Shown: positions 27,103-36,708, numbered from the stretch's first letter. The stretch: DNA of 64,000 nucleotides from Paraburkholderia largidicola (GCF_013426895.1 NZ_AP023174.1:2356001-2420000), one strand, 5' to 3'. Numbers and translations: made by a program. The notes: generated by a model from the sequence alone, not told the origin.

Positions 27103-28308
27103 CTACAGCACGGCCCGCTTCTCGCGCAGACTGTCGATGTCCGCGTCCGAGCATCCCGCGTCGCGCAGCACGGCATCCGAGTGCTCGCCGAACGCGGGCG
27201 CTGCGAACGGCTCGGGCAACGGCCCCGAGCCGAACCGGATCGGATGCTTGAAGCCGCGATACCGACCCACACCCGGATACTCGAAGTCGGTCACCATGTC
27301 TTCGGCCAGCACCTGCGGATGATCGAACATGTCTTCGATGCCACGCGCCGCGGCGCACGGAACCGCGTCGCCGAAATGCGCTTCCCATTCGAGCGCCGTG
27401 CGAACCTGCAACGCCGCGCGAAGCTTCGGAACGATTTCGCCGTAATGCAACGCGCGCTTGCGCACCGTGTCGTAGCGTTCATTCTTCGCAAGCTCCTCGA
27501 GGCCCGTCTTTTCGCACAGCGCCTGCCAGAAATGCGGCGTGTTCGCCGACAGATACAGATAACCCTCGCGTGTCGGATGAATGCCCGTGATGCCGCCCGA
27601 GCGCATATCGCGACCGACCTCTTTCGGCTCGTCGTCGGCCCAGACCATGCGGGCCGACTGCATCGCCAGCGCGCTGCGCAGCAACGACACGCCCACGTAC
27701 TGACCCGCGCCGCTGCGCTCGCGGTCGAACAGCGCGGACGACACGCCCGCCGCGACCAGCGCGGCGGCATAGTAGTCGACCACCGAGCCATAGACGATTT
27801 CGGGCGGACCGCCGTTTTGACCTTGCAGCGCGCAGATGCCCGTCATCGTTTGCAGGACCTGGTCATAGCCCGCCTTGTCGCGGCTCGGGCCCGTTTCGCC
27901 ATACCCTGTGACCGCGCAATAGATCAGCCGCGGATTCACCTCGCGCAACTGCTCGTATCCGATGCCGAGACGCTCCGGCACGCCCGGCCGGAAGTTGTGC
28001 ACGAGGACGTCAGCCGTCGTCACGAGACGCATCATCACGTCGAGTGCTTCGGGCTGCTTCAGATCCAGCACGAGGCCGCGCTTGCCGCGATTCACGCCGA
28101 GAAAAGCGCGGCTTTCGGCTTCGAGCGTCGAGGGATACTTGCGCAGGTTGTCGCCCGAAGGCGGCTCGATCTTGATGACCTCGGCGCCCTGATCGGCGAG
28201 CAGCGTGCAGCCGTACGGCCCGGCGATATAGGCGCTCAGGTCGAGCACGCGCAGGCCGGCGAGCGGTCCCTGCGGTCGTGCGTCCGCTGATGGCGATGGT
28301 CGTTGCAT
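27103..28308 (-). CDS. Family III CoA-transferase (CaiB/BaiF type)
   Basis: 401 residues. The N-terminus LAGLRVLDLSAYIAGPYGC and the LVHNFRPGVPERLGIGYEQL block with NPRLIYCAVTGYGETGP are classical CaiB/BaiF motifs; the catalytic Asp is in the GYDQVLQ region near residue 165. The start follows GGAG. It moves CoA from succinyl- or acetyl-CoA to a carboxylic acid. Between a CitE-like lyase and an amidohydrolase, its likely substrate is a hydroxydicarboxylic acid such as citramalate. Confidence 0.9.
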   Translation of the reverse strand: MQRPSPSADARPQGPLAGLRVLDLSAYIAGPYGCTLLADQGAEVIKIEPPSGDNLRKYPSTLEAESRAFLGVNRGKRGLVLDLKQPEALDVMMRLVTTADVLVHNFRPGVPERLGIGYEQLREVNPRLIYCAVTGYGETGPSRDKAGYDQVLQTMTGICALQGQNGGPPEIVYGSVVDYYAAALVAAGVSSALFDRERSGAGQYVGVSLLRSALAMQSARMVWADDEPKEVGRDMRSGGITGIHPTREGYLYLSANTPHFWQALCEKTGLEELAKNERYDTVRKRALHYGEIVPKLRAALQVRTALEWEAHFGDAVPCAAARGIEDMFDHPQVLAEDMVTDFEYPGVGRYRGFKHPIRFGSGPLPEPFAAPAFGEHSDAVLRDAGCSDADIDSLREKRAVL

Positions 28309-28355
28309 CTGTTTCTCCAACTCGATTCGATATGTGTGCACGAGAGCGCGCGGCT

Positions 28356-29258
28356 TTACGAAGCCCTGCTGTCGACAACGGCGCGCTGTTCGACCGTCAG
28401 CAGTTCGAGGCGCGCGGCGTGCTGCACGAGCGCGCGAGCCCGCTCGAAGAACGGCGGATCGATCATCCTGCCGTCGACGACGTACGCGCCCAGGCCTTTG
28501 CTCTGCGCATCGCGCGCTGCTTCGACGACGCGCACCGCATGCGCGATGTCCGCGTCAGACGGACGGAATACGTCATTGGCCAGCGCAATCTGGCTCGGAT
28601 GAATGCAGCTCTTGCCGAGGAAGCCCATCGCTTGCGCGAGCTGCGCTTCGGCGCGGAAGCCCGCTTCGTCCTTGATGTTGGCGAACGCCGAGTCGTACGC
28701 GAAGACGTTCGCCTCGCCCGCTGCGATGCGCAGCGTGAACATCGCCTGCTGAATCGCCGACTGCTCGCGACGCGCGATACCAAGCGGCTCGAACAGATCG
28801 CCCAGCCCGAGTTGCAGCCCGGCGACGCGCGGATGCGCGGCGGCGAGTTCCGCCGCGCGCCGCAACGCTTTCGGCGACTCGATGTTGAGCAGCAGGCGCA
28901 CCGGCACCCTCACGCCGTTTGCCTGCTCGGCCCGTTCGAGCGCGGCGGCAGCGGCGCGCACGTCGTCCGCGCTTTCGGGTTTCGGGAGATTCAGGTAGTC
29001 GAGGCCGGGCTGGACGACGGCATTGAGGTCTTCGGCAAAAAACGGCGTGTCGAGCGCATTGACGCGCACGATCAGCACCTTCCGATGCTCGCGCACCGCG
29101 CTGTCGCGCAACAACGCGCGCAGCGCGACACGCGCTTGCGGCTTGCGCTCTGGTGAGACGGCGTCTTCGAGATCGAACGAGAGGGCATCGGCGGCACTGG
29201 CGAGCGCCTTGGCGAACAGCTCCGGGCGCGATGCCGGCACGAACAGCTTGCTTCTCAT
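28356..29258 (-). CDS. CitE/HpcH-family CoA-ester lyase
   Basis: 300 residues, HpcH/HpaI aldolase fold. Features: N-terminal RSKLFVPASRPEL, the acidic SFDLEDAVSPERK with the metal ligands, LLNIESPKALRRA, and GFLGKSCIHPSQI near residue 215. These match stand-alone CitE-like lyases, such as malyl-CoA or citramalyl-CoA lyase, rather than the three-subunit citrate lyase (no CitD/CitF neighbours). GGAG before ATG. First gene of the operon, 102 bp from the divergent LysR. Confidence 0.9.
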   Translation of the reverse strand: MRSKLFVPASRPELFAKALASAADALSFDLEDAVSPERKPQARVALRALLRDSAVREHRKVLIVRVNALDTPFFAEDLNAVVQPGLDYLNLPKPESADDVRAAAAALERAEQANGVRVPVRLLLNIESPKALRRAAELAAAHPRVAGLQLGLGDLFEPLGIARREQSAIQQAMFTLRIAAGEANVFAYDSAFANIKDEAGFRAEAQLAQAMGFLGKSCIHPSQIALANDVFRPSDADIAHAVRVVEAARDAQSKGLGAYVVDGRMIDPPFFERARALVQHAARLELLTVEQRAVVDSRAS

Positions 29259-29313
29259 GTCTCCGTTCCAGTTGCTTGTTAGCTGGCAACCAGTCTACGG
29301 ACAGACAGGTTTT

Positions 29314-29356
29314 AGATAAACTATCTGTGCCTATCTTCAAACCATAGAATATCTAT
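29314..29356. promoter_or_regulatory. Two short palindromes between the citE-like operon and its LysR gene
   Basis: AGATA-AAC-TATCT (29314-29326) and ATAG-AATAT-CTAT (29344-29356), 30 bp centre to centre, so about three helical turns. The second is 4 bp before the LysR start. Suited to a LysR tetramer; assignment is positional. Confidence 0.5.
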
Positions 29357-29360
29357 CATC

Positions 29361-30281
29361 ATGGACATTCACTTTCTCGGCAATCTGCTGCTGGTCGTCG
29401 ACACGGGCTCGATGGCCGAGGCCGCGCGGCGCGTCGGCGTGACGCCTGCGGCGATCGCGCAGCAGGTGCAGGCGCTCGAACGCGAACTCGGCGTGCCCCT
29501 GCTCGTGCGTGCGGGGCGCACGGTGATTCCGACGGAAGCGGGTCATCGCGTGATTGCGCGCGCGAGGAATCTCGTGCGTGAATTCGCGGAGTTGAAGGCG
29601 TTCGCGCTCGAGGACGAAGCTGCGGGCGAATTGCGCATCGGCACGATCAACACGGCGCTGCTGTCGTTGCTGCCGGACGTGCTGGCGGCATTTGCGCGGG
29701 CTTTTCCGCGGGCGAACGTGCTGATACGCGCGGGCACGTCGATGGAACTGTATGAGACGCTGCAACGCGGTGATCTCGACGTTGCCGTTTGTCTGCATCC
29801 CGCGTTTGCGCTGCCCAAGGCGTACGACTGGCATCTGCTGCGCGAGGAGCCGATTGTCGTGCTTGCGCCGTCGCGGCTGAAGGATGAAGACCCGCATGAA
29901 CTGCTTCGGCGCGAGCCGTTCATCCGCTATGACCGCTCGCTCGGCGGCGGCAAGCAGGCGGATCACTATCTGCGCTCGGCGCGGATCGTTCCGCGTGAAC
30001 TGTTCGAACTGAATTCGCTGATGGCGATTGCGATGATGGTCGATCGGGGGCTGGGCGTGTCGCTGGTGCCCGATATCGTGTCGCCGCTGACGACGACGCT
30101 AAAGGTCGCGAGACTCGCGCTGCCGACGCCGACAGAGCCGAGGCGTTTCGGTGTGCTGTGGCAGAAGACGTCGCCGCGTGGGCGGTTGATCAGGGGGTTC
30201 TTGCAGTGTGCGGATGAGGTGCTTGGAAAGGGGGACAGCGGTGGCGATGGGAGGAAGGCGCGGCGTCGTTCGGCAAGTTGA
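29361..30281 (+). CDS. LysR-family regulator of the citE-like operon
   Basis: 306 residues. HTH: FLGNLLLVVDTGSMAEAARRVGVTPAAIAQ at residues 5-34, then a LysR effector domain (ELRIGTINTALLSLLPDVL). The C-terminal 20 residues are Arg/Gly/Ser-rich and beyond the usual fold. Divergent from the five-gene organic-acid operon over a short promoter region with two palindromes, so it very probably controls that operon. Confidence 0.92.
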   Translation: MDIHFLGNLLLVVDTGSMAEAARRVGVTPAAIAQQVQALERELGVPLLVRAGRTVIPTEAGHRVIARARNLVREFAELKAFALEDEAAGELRIGTINTALLSLLPDVLAAFARAFPRANVLIRAGTSMELYETLQRGDLDVAVCLHPAFALPKAYDWHLLREEPIVVLAPSRLKDEDPHELLRREPFIRYDRSLGGGKQADHYLRSARIVPRELFELNSLMAIAMMVDRGLGVSLVPDIVSPLTTTLKVARLALPTPTEPRRFGVLWQKTSPRGRLIRGFLQCADEVLGKGDSGGDGRKARRRSAS

Positions 30282-30363
30282 AGATTGTGCCGTCGCGAAC
30301 GGGCGGTTGGCTGTCGCCAGCTAAAACATACGGCCCTGCGACACGACACATGCGCCAGAAAAC

Positions 30364-30401
30364 AAATAACCCCGCAAATCAGTGATTTGGCGGGGTTATT
30401 T
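30364..30401. terminator. Long-stem terminator downstream of tRNA-Ser
   Basis: AAATAACCCCGC pairs with GCGGGGTTATTT and inside it AAATCA pairs with TGATTT, leaving one bulged G. T-rich on the minus strand (TTATTTGTTTT) and 13 bp past the tRNA 3' end; may also stop the converging LysR transcript. Confidence 0.85.
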
Positions 30402-30414
30402 ATAGGCAATCTTG

Positions 30415-30505
30415 TGGCGGAGAGACGGGGATTCGAACCCCGGATAGGTTATTAACCTATACACGCTTTCCAGGCGTGCGACTTAAACCACTCATCCATC
30501 TCTCC
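30415..30505 (-). tRNA. tRNA-Ser (anticodon GGA, codons UCC/UCU)
   Basis: 91 nt including an encoded CCA. Acceptor GGAGAGA pairs with TCTCTCC, discriminator G. The anticodon stem-loop is CACGCCTGGAAAGCGTG with GGA in the loop. The long variable arm (TAGGTTA-ATAACCTA) is typical of serine tRNAs. The T-arm is GGGGTTCGAATCCCC. Confidence 0.97.
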
Positions 30506-30566
30506 GGCGGGAGGCGCATTATAGCAGATTCTGTCTCTATTGCCACCTCGTCCGGAAGGCCAGCCG

Positions 30567-32585
30567 TCACGGATGCCGGATATAGTCCACCAGCGCCCGT
30601 GTATACGCATCCGGCTTCCGGTCCACGAGGCTCACGAGCACCGTCACCAGAAAGCCCGCCGGCACGCCGAACACGCCTGAGCTGATCGGCTCGATGCCGA
30701 ACCAGCGCGGCCCGACAAAGCCCGTCAGCTGCGTGAAGAACGGATACGTCGACACGATGTACCAGATGCACACCACCAGCCCCGCCACCATGCCCGCCAC
30801 CGCGCCCAGGCGCGTCGTCCGCTTCCAGAACACCCCGAGTACGAGCACGGGAAACAGACTCGACGCCGCCAGCGAAAACGCCGCCCCCACCAGAAACAGA
30901 ATGTTCCCCGTATTCAGCGACGCCACATAAGACGCAAACAGCGCTACCCCGAGCAACAGGATCTTCGAAATCGTCACCCGCTTCTGGCTCGACGCCTCGG
31001 GATCGACCATGTGGTAGTACACATCGTGCGACAGCGCATTGGCGATGGTCAGCAGCAGGCCATCGGCGGTTGAAAGCGCCGCCGCCAGCGCGCCCGCCGC
31101 GATCAGCCCCGACATCACGTACGGCAGCCCCGCTATCTCCGGCGCGGCGAGCACGACCATGTCCGGTTGCATCTGGATCTCGCTCCAGCGCACGATGCCG
31201 TCGCCGTTCACATCGGCGATGCTGAGCAGGTAAGGCTCGACGTGCCGCCACTGCATCACCCATTGCGGCAGGTCGGAAAACCGATGCCCGACGAGATTCG
31301 ACAGGATCTCGTACTTGATCAGCACCGCGAGCACGGGCACCGTCAGATAGAACAGCGCGACGAAGAACAGCGTCCAGCCGACCGAGCGCCGCGCCGACGC
31401 CACCGACGTCGTCGTGTTGTAGCGCGTGAGGATATGCGGCAAGCTCGCCGTGCCCAGTGAGAGGCACAGCAGCAGCGACAGAAAATTGCGCAGATGCAGG
31501 CGCCGCTCGTCCTCGTTCGAAGCGGGAAACGGCTCATGCATCGGCACAGGCGACGCCGCGCGCTGCATCATCTCGTCGCGTTGCTGCGCCCACACGATCT
31601 GCGCCGTCGCGGGATCACGCGGGAAACGCGCGATGCGCCGCTGCAGATCGGCGATCTCGCGCAACGGCCCGTTATGTCGCCGCAAATCTTCGAGCTGCGC
31701 AGTGAGGCGGCCTTTCTCGTCGATATACGACTGCGGCAGGCTGTCGATCTGCGTCTGAATTAACGCGGCGCGCATCCGATAGTCGTCGCGCACCGCCTGC
31801 TCCGTCGGCGCATCGCGCACCTGGCGCTCGAGCGACTCGACGCGCTCCATCAGGCGTCCATAGTGGAGTTGCGGCACCCAGCCGAGCCCGTCCTTGTGCG
31901 CAATCATCGACACGGGAATCAGGAACGCCACGATCAGGATGATGTACTGCGCAACCTGCGTCCACGTGACCGCGCGCATGCCGCCGAGAAACGAGCACAC
32001 CAGAATGCCCGCCAGCCCGCAGAAGATGCCGATCGCAAAGTCGACGCCGATGAAGCGCGTCGCAATCAACCCGACGCCCTGAATCTGCGCGACCAGATAA
32101 ACGAACGAGCACAGGATCGCCGACAGCGCCGCGAGTCCACGCACCGCATTGCTCGAAAAGCGCGTGCCGAGAAAATCGGGAATCGTGTAGCGCGCGAGTT
32201 TGCGCACGTATGGCGCGAGCAGAAACGCAACGAGGCAATAGCCGCCCGTCCAGCCCATCATGTAGGCGAGGCCGTCGTAGCCCGTCGCGTACAAGCTGCC
32301 CGCCAACCCGATGAACGACGCCGCCGACAGCCAGTCCGCCGCCGTCGCCATGCCGTTGAACGCGGACGGCACGCGCCGCCCGGCTACGTAGTATTCGACG
32401 AGATCGGAAGTTCGCGAGAGCAAGCCGATCACCGCATACACCGCGATCGGCACGAACAGGAACACGTAGCCGATCCACATGCCCGGACCGTTCGCGGCTT
32501 CGATGCGCCAGAGCAGATAGATGAAGACCAGAAAGCCGAGCGTGTAGAGCGAATACGAACGGATCAGCCGATGGGCGAGCTTCAT
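30567..32585 (-). CDS. VC_2705-type sodium:solute symporter, large subunit
   Basis: 672 residues, longer than the approximately 550 of ActP. About 13 membrane helices of the SSS fold; FNGMATAADWLSAASFIG and the LSTADGLLLTIANALSHD motif are conserved SSS elements. Between helices a soluble insertion (about residues 240-350) is rich in charged heptads and probably a coiled coil. A second soluble loop contains DVNGDGIVRWSE at residues 458-469, an EF-hand-like loop. It overlaps the small-subunit gene by 4 bp (ATGA) and precedes acs, so acetate or another short carboxylate is the likely substrate. Confidence 0.9.
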   Translation of the reverse strand: MKLAHRLIRSYSLYTLGFLVFIYLLWRIEAANGPGMWIGYVFLFVPIAVYAVIGLLSRTSDLVEYYVAGRRVPSAFNGMATAADWLSAASFIGLAGSLYATGYDGLAYMMGWTGGYCLVAFLLAPYVRKLARYTIPDFLGTRFSSNAVRGLAALSAILCSFVYLVAQIQGVGLIATRFIGVDFAIGIFCGLAGILVCSFLGGMRAVTWTQVAQYIILIVAFLIPVSMIAHKDGLGWVPQLHYGRLMERVESLERQVRDAPTEQAVRDDYRMRAALIQTQIDSLPQSYIDEKGRLTAQLEDLRRHNGPLREIADLQRRIARFPRDPATAQIVWAQQRDEMMQRAASPVPMHEPFPASNEDERRLHLRNFLSLLLCLSLGTASLPHILTRYNTTTSVASARRSVGWTLFFVALFYLTVPVLAVLIKYEILSNLVGHRFSDLPQWVMQWRHVEPYLLSIADVNGDGIVRWSEIQMQPDMVVLAAPEIAGLPYVMSGLIAAGALAAALSTADGLLLTIANALSHDVYYHMVDPEASSQKRVTISKILLLGVALFASYVASLNTGNILFLVGAAFSLAASSLFPVLVLGVFWKRTTRLGAVAGMVAGLVVCIWYIVSTYPFFTQLTGFVGPRWFGIEPISSGVFGVPAGFLVTVLVSLVDRKPDAYTRALVDYIRHP

Positions 32586-32947
32586 CGGTCGGCGGCGCGC
32601 TCGGCGAAGTCGTCGGTCGCGCTGGCTGCGAGCGCGCGCAGCAGCGCCGCGTCGGCGCGCTGCATCAGCACGATATACACGGCGATCAACACCAGGTACA
32701 CGAGAATCGCGCCTTGCGCGCCCATGTAGAACGGCAGGCTGAAGCCCGCAAAACGCGCGTGCTCGAGGTTTCGCGCGATGAGCGGCACGATGAACGACAC
32801 GAAGAAGCCGATCAGCATCAACACGACGATCAACATGACGTTGAAGCGCCAGTAGCGCGCGTGCGCGCGCGCCATCGCCGCCGTCACGGGCGGCGGCTCG
32901 GGCACGGGATTGATCGTGTGTCGCGAAGTGTGGTGTGGCGCGGCCAT
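32582..32947 (-). CDS. DUF4212 small subunit of the sodium:solute symporter
   Basis: 121 residues with two membrane helices (VMLIVVLMLIGFFVSFIVPL and YMGAQGAILVYLVLIAVYIVL), the arrangement of DUF4212 proteins that accompany VC_2705-type symporters. The conserved YWRFNVMLI precedes helix one. Starts after AGGCGC; a TTG five codons upstream is an alternative. Overlaps the large-subunit start by 4 bp, giving translational coupling. Confidence 0.9.
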   Translation of the reverse strand: MAAPHHTSRHTINPVPEPPPVTAAMARAHARYWRFNVMLIVVLMLIGFFVSFIVPLIARNLEHARFAGFSLPFYMGAQGAILVYLVLIAVYIVLMQRADAALLRALAASATDDFAERAADR

Positions 32948-33042
32948 GCGCCTATTTATCAAAAAGGTGTTGCATCGGCAATCGGGGTTGTCCGCGCAAC
33001 GATTTCGCGCGAGGGTTCGAGGGCGACATCACAGGCGTATGC

Positions 33043-33075
33043 AAAAACGGCGCACCCTGAGCGGATGCGCCGTTT
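33043..33075 (-). terminator. Terminator of acs
   Basis: Perfect 10-bp stem AAACGGCGCA/TGCGCCGTTT with an 11-nt loop, followed on the minus strand by T5. It starts 36 bp after the acs stop. Confidence 0.85.
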
Positions 33076-33110
33076 GCTTCAAGCCTTCACGTCTTCGCCG
33101 TTGTGCGAGA

Positions 33111-35093
33111 TCAGCGCGATTCGCCCAGCTGGTCGAGAATGGCCGGGTTCTCGAGCGTCGATACATCCTGCGTGATCTCTTCGCCCTTCGCGAGCGAGCG
33201 CAACAGGCGGCGCATGATCTTGCCCGAACGCGTCTTCGGCAGGTTGTCGCCGAAACGGATGTCCTTCGGCTTCGCAATCGGACCGATTTCCTTGCCGACC
33301 CAGTTGCGCAGTTCCGCCGCGATCTTCGCAGCCTCTTCGCCCTCGGGACGCGAGCGCTTCAGCACGACGAACGCACACACGGCTTCGCCCGTCGTCTCAT
33401 CGGGACGGCCGACCACGGCCGCTTCCGCGACCAGCGGATTCGCGACCAGCGCCGACTCGATCTCCATCGTGCCGAGACGGTGGCCCGACACGTTCAGCAC
33501 GTCGTCGATACGGCCCATGATCGTGAAGTAGCCCGTGTCCTTGTCGCGCACCGAGCCGTCGCCCGCGAGGTACAGCTTGCCGCCGAGTTCCTCGGGGAAG
33601 TAGCTCTTCTTGAAGCGCTCCGGGTCGCCCCAGATCGCGCGGATCATCGCCGGCCACGGACGCTTGACGACGAGAATGCCGCCCTGCCCGTTCGGCACGT
33701 CCTGACCCGTTTCATCGACGATCGCGGCCATGATGCCCGGCAGCGGCAGCGTGCACGAACCCGGCACGAGCGGCGTCGCGCCCGGCAGCGGCGTGATCAT
33801 GTGGCCGCCCGTTTCTGTCTGCCACCACGTATCGACGATCGGGCAACGCGAGCCGCCCACATTCTCGTAATACCACACCCATGCTTCCGGATTGATCGGC
33901 TCGCCAACCGTGCCGATGATGCGCAGTGTCGACAGGTCGTAGCTCTTCGGATGCACCTTCGCGTCGGCTTCGGCTGCCTTGATCAGCGAACGGATCGCCG
34001 TCGGCGCCGTGTAGAACACGGTGACCTTGTGTTTCTGGATCATGTCCCAGAAGCGGCCCGCGTTCGGATACGTCGGCACGCCTTCGAACACGACCTGCGT
34101 GCCGCCGAGCGCGAGCGGACCATACGTGATGTAGCTGTGACCCGTGACCCAACCGATGTCGGCCGTACACCAGAAGACATCCGTGGGCTTCCAGTCGAAG
34201 GTCCACTTCATCGTCTGCGCAGCCCACAGCAGATAACCGCCCGTGCTGTGCTGCACGCCCTTCGGCTTGCCCGTCGAACCCGACGTGTAGAGAATGAAGA
34301 GCGGATGCTCGGCGCTCACCCACTCGGGCGCGCACTGATCCGATTCGTTCGCGGTGATCTCGTGCATCCACAGATCGCGCTGGTCGTCCCAACCGATCTT
34401 GCCGCCCGTGCGCTTGTACACGACCACGCTCTTCACGGCTTCGCAGCCGCCCATCGCGAGCGCTTCATCGGCGATGCTCTTCAACGGCAGCGCCTTGCCG
34501 CCGCGCATCTGCTCGTCGGACGTAATCAGCGCAACCGCGCCGACATCGACCAGACGTTCGTTCAGCGACTTCGACGAGAACCCGCCGAACACGACCGAGT
34601 GCGTTGCGCCGATTCGCGCGCACGCCTGCATCGCGACGATGCCCTCGATCGACATCGGCATATAGATGACGACGCGATCGCCCTTTTTGATGCCACGCTT
34701 TTTCAGCGCATTCGCGAAACGAGACACGCGTTGCAGCATGTCGTTGTACGTGACGTTGGTGACGGTGCCGTCGTCGGCTTCGAAGATGATCGCGACGCGC
34801 TCGCCGTTACCCGCTTCGACATGACGGTCGATGCTGTTGTACGACGCGTTCAGTTCGCCGTCTTCATACCACTTGTAAAAAGGCGCGTTCGATTCGTCGA
34901 GCACCTTCGTGAAGGGCTTTTTCCAGCTGAGCGTCTCGCGCGCCAGCCTGCCCCAGAAGCCTTCGTAATCGCGCTCGGCCTCGGCGACGAGCGCCTTGTA
35001 CGCGTCCATGCCGGACACAGTAGCCTGCGCCGTCACTTCGGCGGAAGGCGGAAACACGCGGCGTTCTTGAAGAACCGATTCAATCGCAGACAT
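33111..35093 (-). CDS. acs: Acetyl-CoA synthetase
   Basis: 660 residues, full length. The motifs [14 protein letters not shown] (ATP), WWQTETGG, the [22 protein letters not shown] hinge region, and [11 protein letters not shown] are canonical; the lysine at residue 625 is the one that protein acetyltransferases modify to switch the enzyme off. It converts acetate, ATP and CoA to acetyl-CoA in the cytosol. It lies 163 bp upstream, in transcription order, of the symporter pair on the same strand, forming an acetate-use locus, although the terminator between them indicates separate transcripts. Confidence 0.96.
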   Translation of the reverse strand: MSAIESVLQERRVFPPSAEVTAQATVSGMDAYKALVAEAERDYEGFWGRLARETLSWKKPFTKVLDESNAPFYKWYEDGELNASYNSIDRHVEAGNGERVAIIFEADDGTVTNVTYNDMLQRVSRFANALKKRGIKKGDRVVIYMPMSIEGIVAMQACARIGATHSVVFGGFSSKSLNERLVDVGAVALITSDEQMRGGKALPLKSIADEALAMGGCEAVKSVVVYKRTGGKIGWDDQRDLWMHEITANESDQCAPEWVSAEHPLFILYTSGSTGKPKGVQHSTGGYLLWAAQTMKWTFDWKPTDVFWCTADIGWVTGHSYITYGPLALGGTQVVFEGVPTYPNAGRFWDMIQKHKVTVFYTAPTAIRSLIKAAEADAKVHPKSYDLSTLRIIGTVGEPINPEAWVWYYENVGGSRCPIVDTWWQTETGGHMITPLPGATPLVPGSCTLPLPGIMAAIVDETGQDVPNGQGGILVVKRPWPAMIRAIWGDPERFKKSYFPEELGGKLYLAGDGSVRDKDTGYFTIMGRIDDVLNVSGHRLGTMEIESALVANPLVAEAAVVGRPDETTGEAVCAFVVLKRSRPEGEEAAKIAAELRNWVGKEIGPIAKPKDIRFGDNLPKTRSGKIMRRLLRSLAKGEEITQDVSTLENPAILDQLGESR

Positions 35094-35529
35094 CGACTAC
35101 CCCTTGGTGAAGATGAAACGTCAATCCTTGCCGGTGCGCTCGCGATGCATGCCAGCCGCAGCCGGCGCAGCGCGTCGCTCCCTATCGTCATACTGGTCAT
35201 CGTGGCGCCGCGCATGATGGTGTCCCGCGGCGTGTCTCCCACCCTCGTGCGCATCGGCAGCGATGCGCACACAGCGATTCGGCGAATGACAACTGCGGCG
35301 TCGCATGATCCGGCGCGCCGCATGTCTTCATCAGCTTCGATCACTTCCCACGATAAGCGTTGCAACTTACCGCGTTCTTACGTGCGGGTCGAGCGGCCGT
35401 CAGGCTAAACACCAGGTACGGCGACTCGCGTGCGGCGCTGCAAGCAGTCCGCAAGGCGCGCAGACCCGCTTTGCGCCGATGTTAGCGCCCTTTTACAATG
35501 CTAACTGATCTCGCCGTCCGGATTCCAGC
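35094..35529. other. Divergent spacer between acs and an EamA transporter
   Basis: 436 bp. I see no credible gene: open frames here are antisense-type with poor starts. The right end carries the EamA promoter (see next entry). Nothing recognisable for acs beyond its immediate ribosome site. Confidence 0.5.
35471..35505 (+). promoter_or_regulatory. Sigma-70-like promoter with overlapping inverted repeat for the EamA gene
   Basis: TTGCGC (-35), 17 bp, TACAAT (-10, 35494-35499). GTTAGC and GCTAAC (13-bp spacer, 35481-35505) frame the -10 box, so a repressor bound there would block the promoter. Confidence 0.55.
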
Positions 35530-36429
35530 TTGAACCGCTACTCACTGTTCCTCATCGCCGCGATGCTGCTCGTCGGCAGCAACGTCGGCATCGGCAAGTC
35601 GATTGTCGCGTTCGTTCCCGTTCCGCTCTTTGCGCTGCTGCGCTTCGTCATCGCCATGGCCGTGCTATGGCCGCTGTTGCGCGTGAGCAAGCTGCGCCGC
35701 GTGAAAGCGGGCGAGTGGCTCAACCTTTTCCTGCAGGCGCTGTTCGGCACATTCGGGTTTACGCTGCTGATGCTCAATGGCGTGCATCGGACCAGCGCCG
35801 TCGCGGCAGGCGTCATCACGAGCACGATTCCCGCCGTGGTCGCACTGTTCTCGTGGATCTTCCTCAAGGAAAAGCCTGATCGCCGCGCACTGGCCTCGAT
35901 TGCGCTGGCCATCGCCGGCGTGGTCGTGATCAATCTGGCGCACGCGGGGGCCGCTACGGGCGCTTCCAGCGAGAGTTCGTTCACCGGCAACCTGATGGTG
36001 CTCGGCGCGGTTTGCTGCGAATCGCTCTACGTGATCCTGTCGCGCCGCCTCACGCAGACGCTCGCGCCCATCGACATCTGCGCATACACGCATCTGTTCG
36101 GCCTGTTGCTGATGCTGCCGCTCGGCGTGTCGTCGCTGTTCGCCTTCGACTACACCGGCGTGCCCGTCGGCATCTGGGCGCTGGTGTTGTGGTACGGCCT
36201 GTCGGCGAGCATCTTCTCGTTCTGGCTGTGGATGAAGGGCATCCGCCACGTGCCGGGCAGTCTCGCCGGCGTGTTCAGCGCGGTGCTGCCCGTCGCCGCT
36301 GCGTTATATGGAATCGTGTTTCTCGACGAACGGCCGACCCTCGCGCATGGCATCGCGCTCGCCTGCGTGATCGCGGGCATTGCGCTCGCGAGCATGAAGG
36401 CGCGACGCGTGCCGCCCGTCGCTTCATGA
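35530..36429 (+). CDS. EamA-family DMT transporter
   Basis: 299 residues, ten membrane helices in two EamA repeats (first ends with FSWIFLKEKPDRRA, second with YGIVFLDERPTLAHG, the conserved acidic-Arg-Pro turn). A TTG start is chosen because the next ATG would delete half of helix 1. The transcription start predicted from the -10 box puts only about 20 bases in front of TTG. Likely exporter of a metabolite; substrate unknown. Confidence 0.85.
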   Translation: MNRYSLFLIAAMLLVGSNVGIGKSIVAFVPVPLFALLRFVIAMAVLWPLLRVSKLRRVKAGEWLNLFLQALFGTFGFTLLMLNGVHRTSAVAAGVITSTIPAVVALFSWIFLKEKPDRRALASIALAIAGVVVINLAHAGAATGASSESSFTGNLMVLGAVCCESLYVILSRRLTQTLAPIDICAYTHLFGLLLMLPLGVSSLFAFDYTGVPVGIWALVLWYGLSASIFSFWLWMKGIRHVPGSLAGVFSAVLPVAAALYGIVFLDERPTLAHGIALACVIAGIALASMKARRVPPVAS

Positions 36430-36708
36430 CGTGAAATCAAAAGGACGCGACGCAGGTGCGCGCCGCCGCGCCATGCTGCCCGGCGCCCGCATGAGTGCCC
36501 GGTTGCCCGCCTCGACATGGCTGTCACGGATCACGCTGTACAATATCGCGCCCAACGCGCCTTGCCGGCCTGTCTCACCGCCGAGCCGCTGACTGCCGGT
36601 CGTTCATGGTTCACGTGATCCGCCGCCGTCGATGCGAGCGCGTCCGTGCCCGCCGTATCCGTCGCCACGATCCGTCACCAAGAAGCGCCAACACTACGTC
36701 GACCCTAC

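Noticed and set aside
30415..30505. Integration site at the tRNA-Ser 3' end
   Set aside because: No duplicate of the tRNA end and no integrase within the window.
32910..35408. 2.5-kb plus-strand frame opposite acs
   Set aside because: acs is unmistakable on the other strand; composition is Arg/His-rich.
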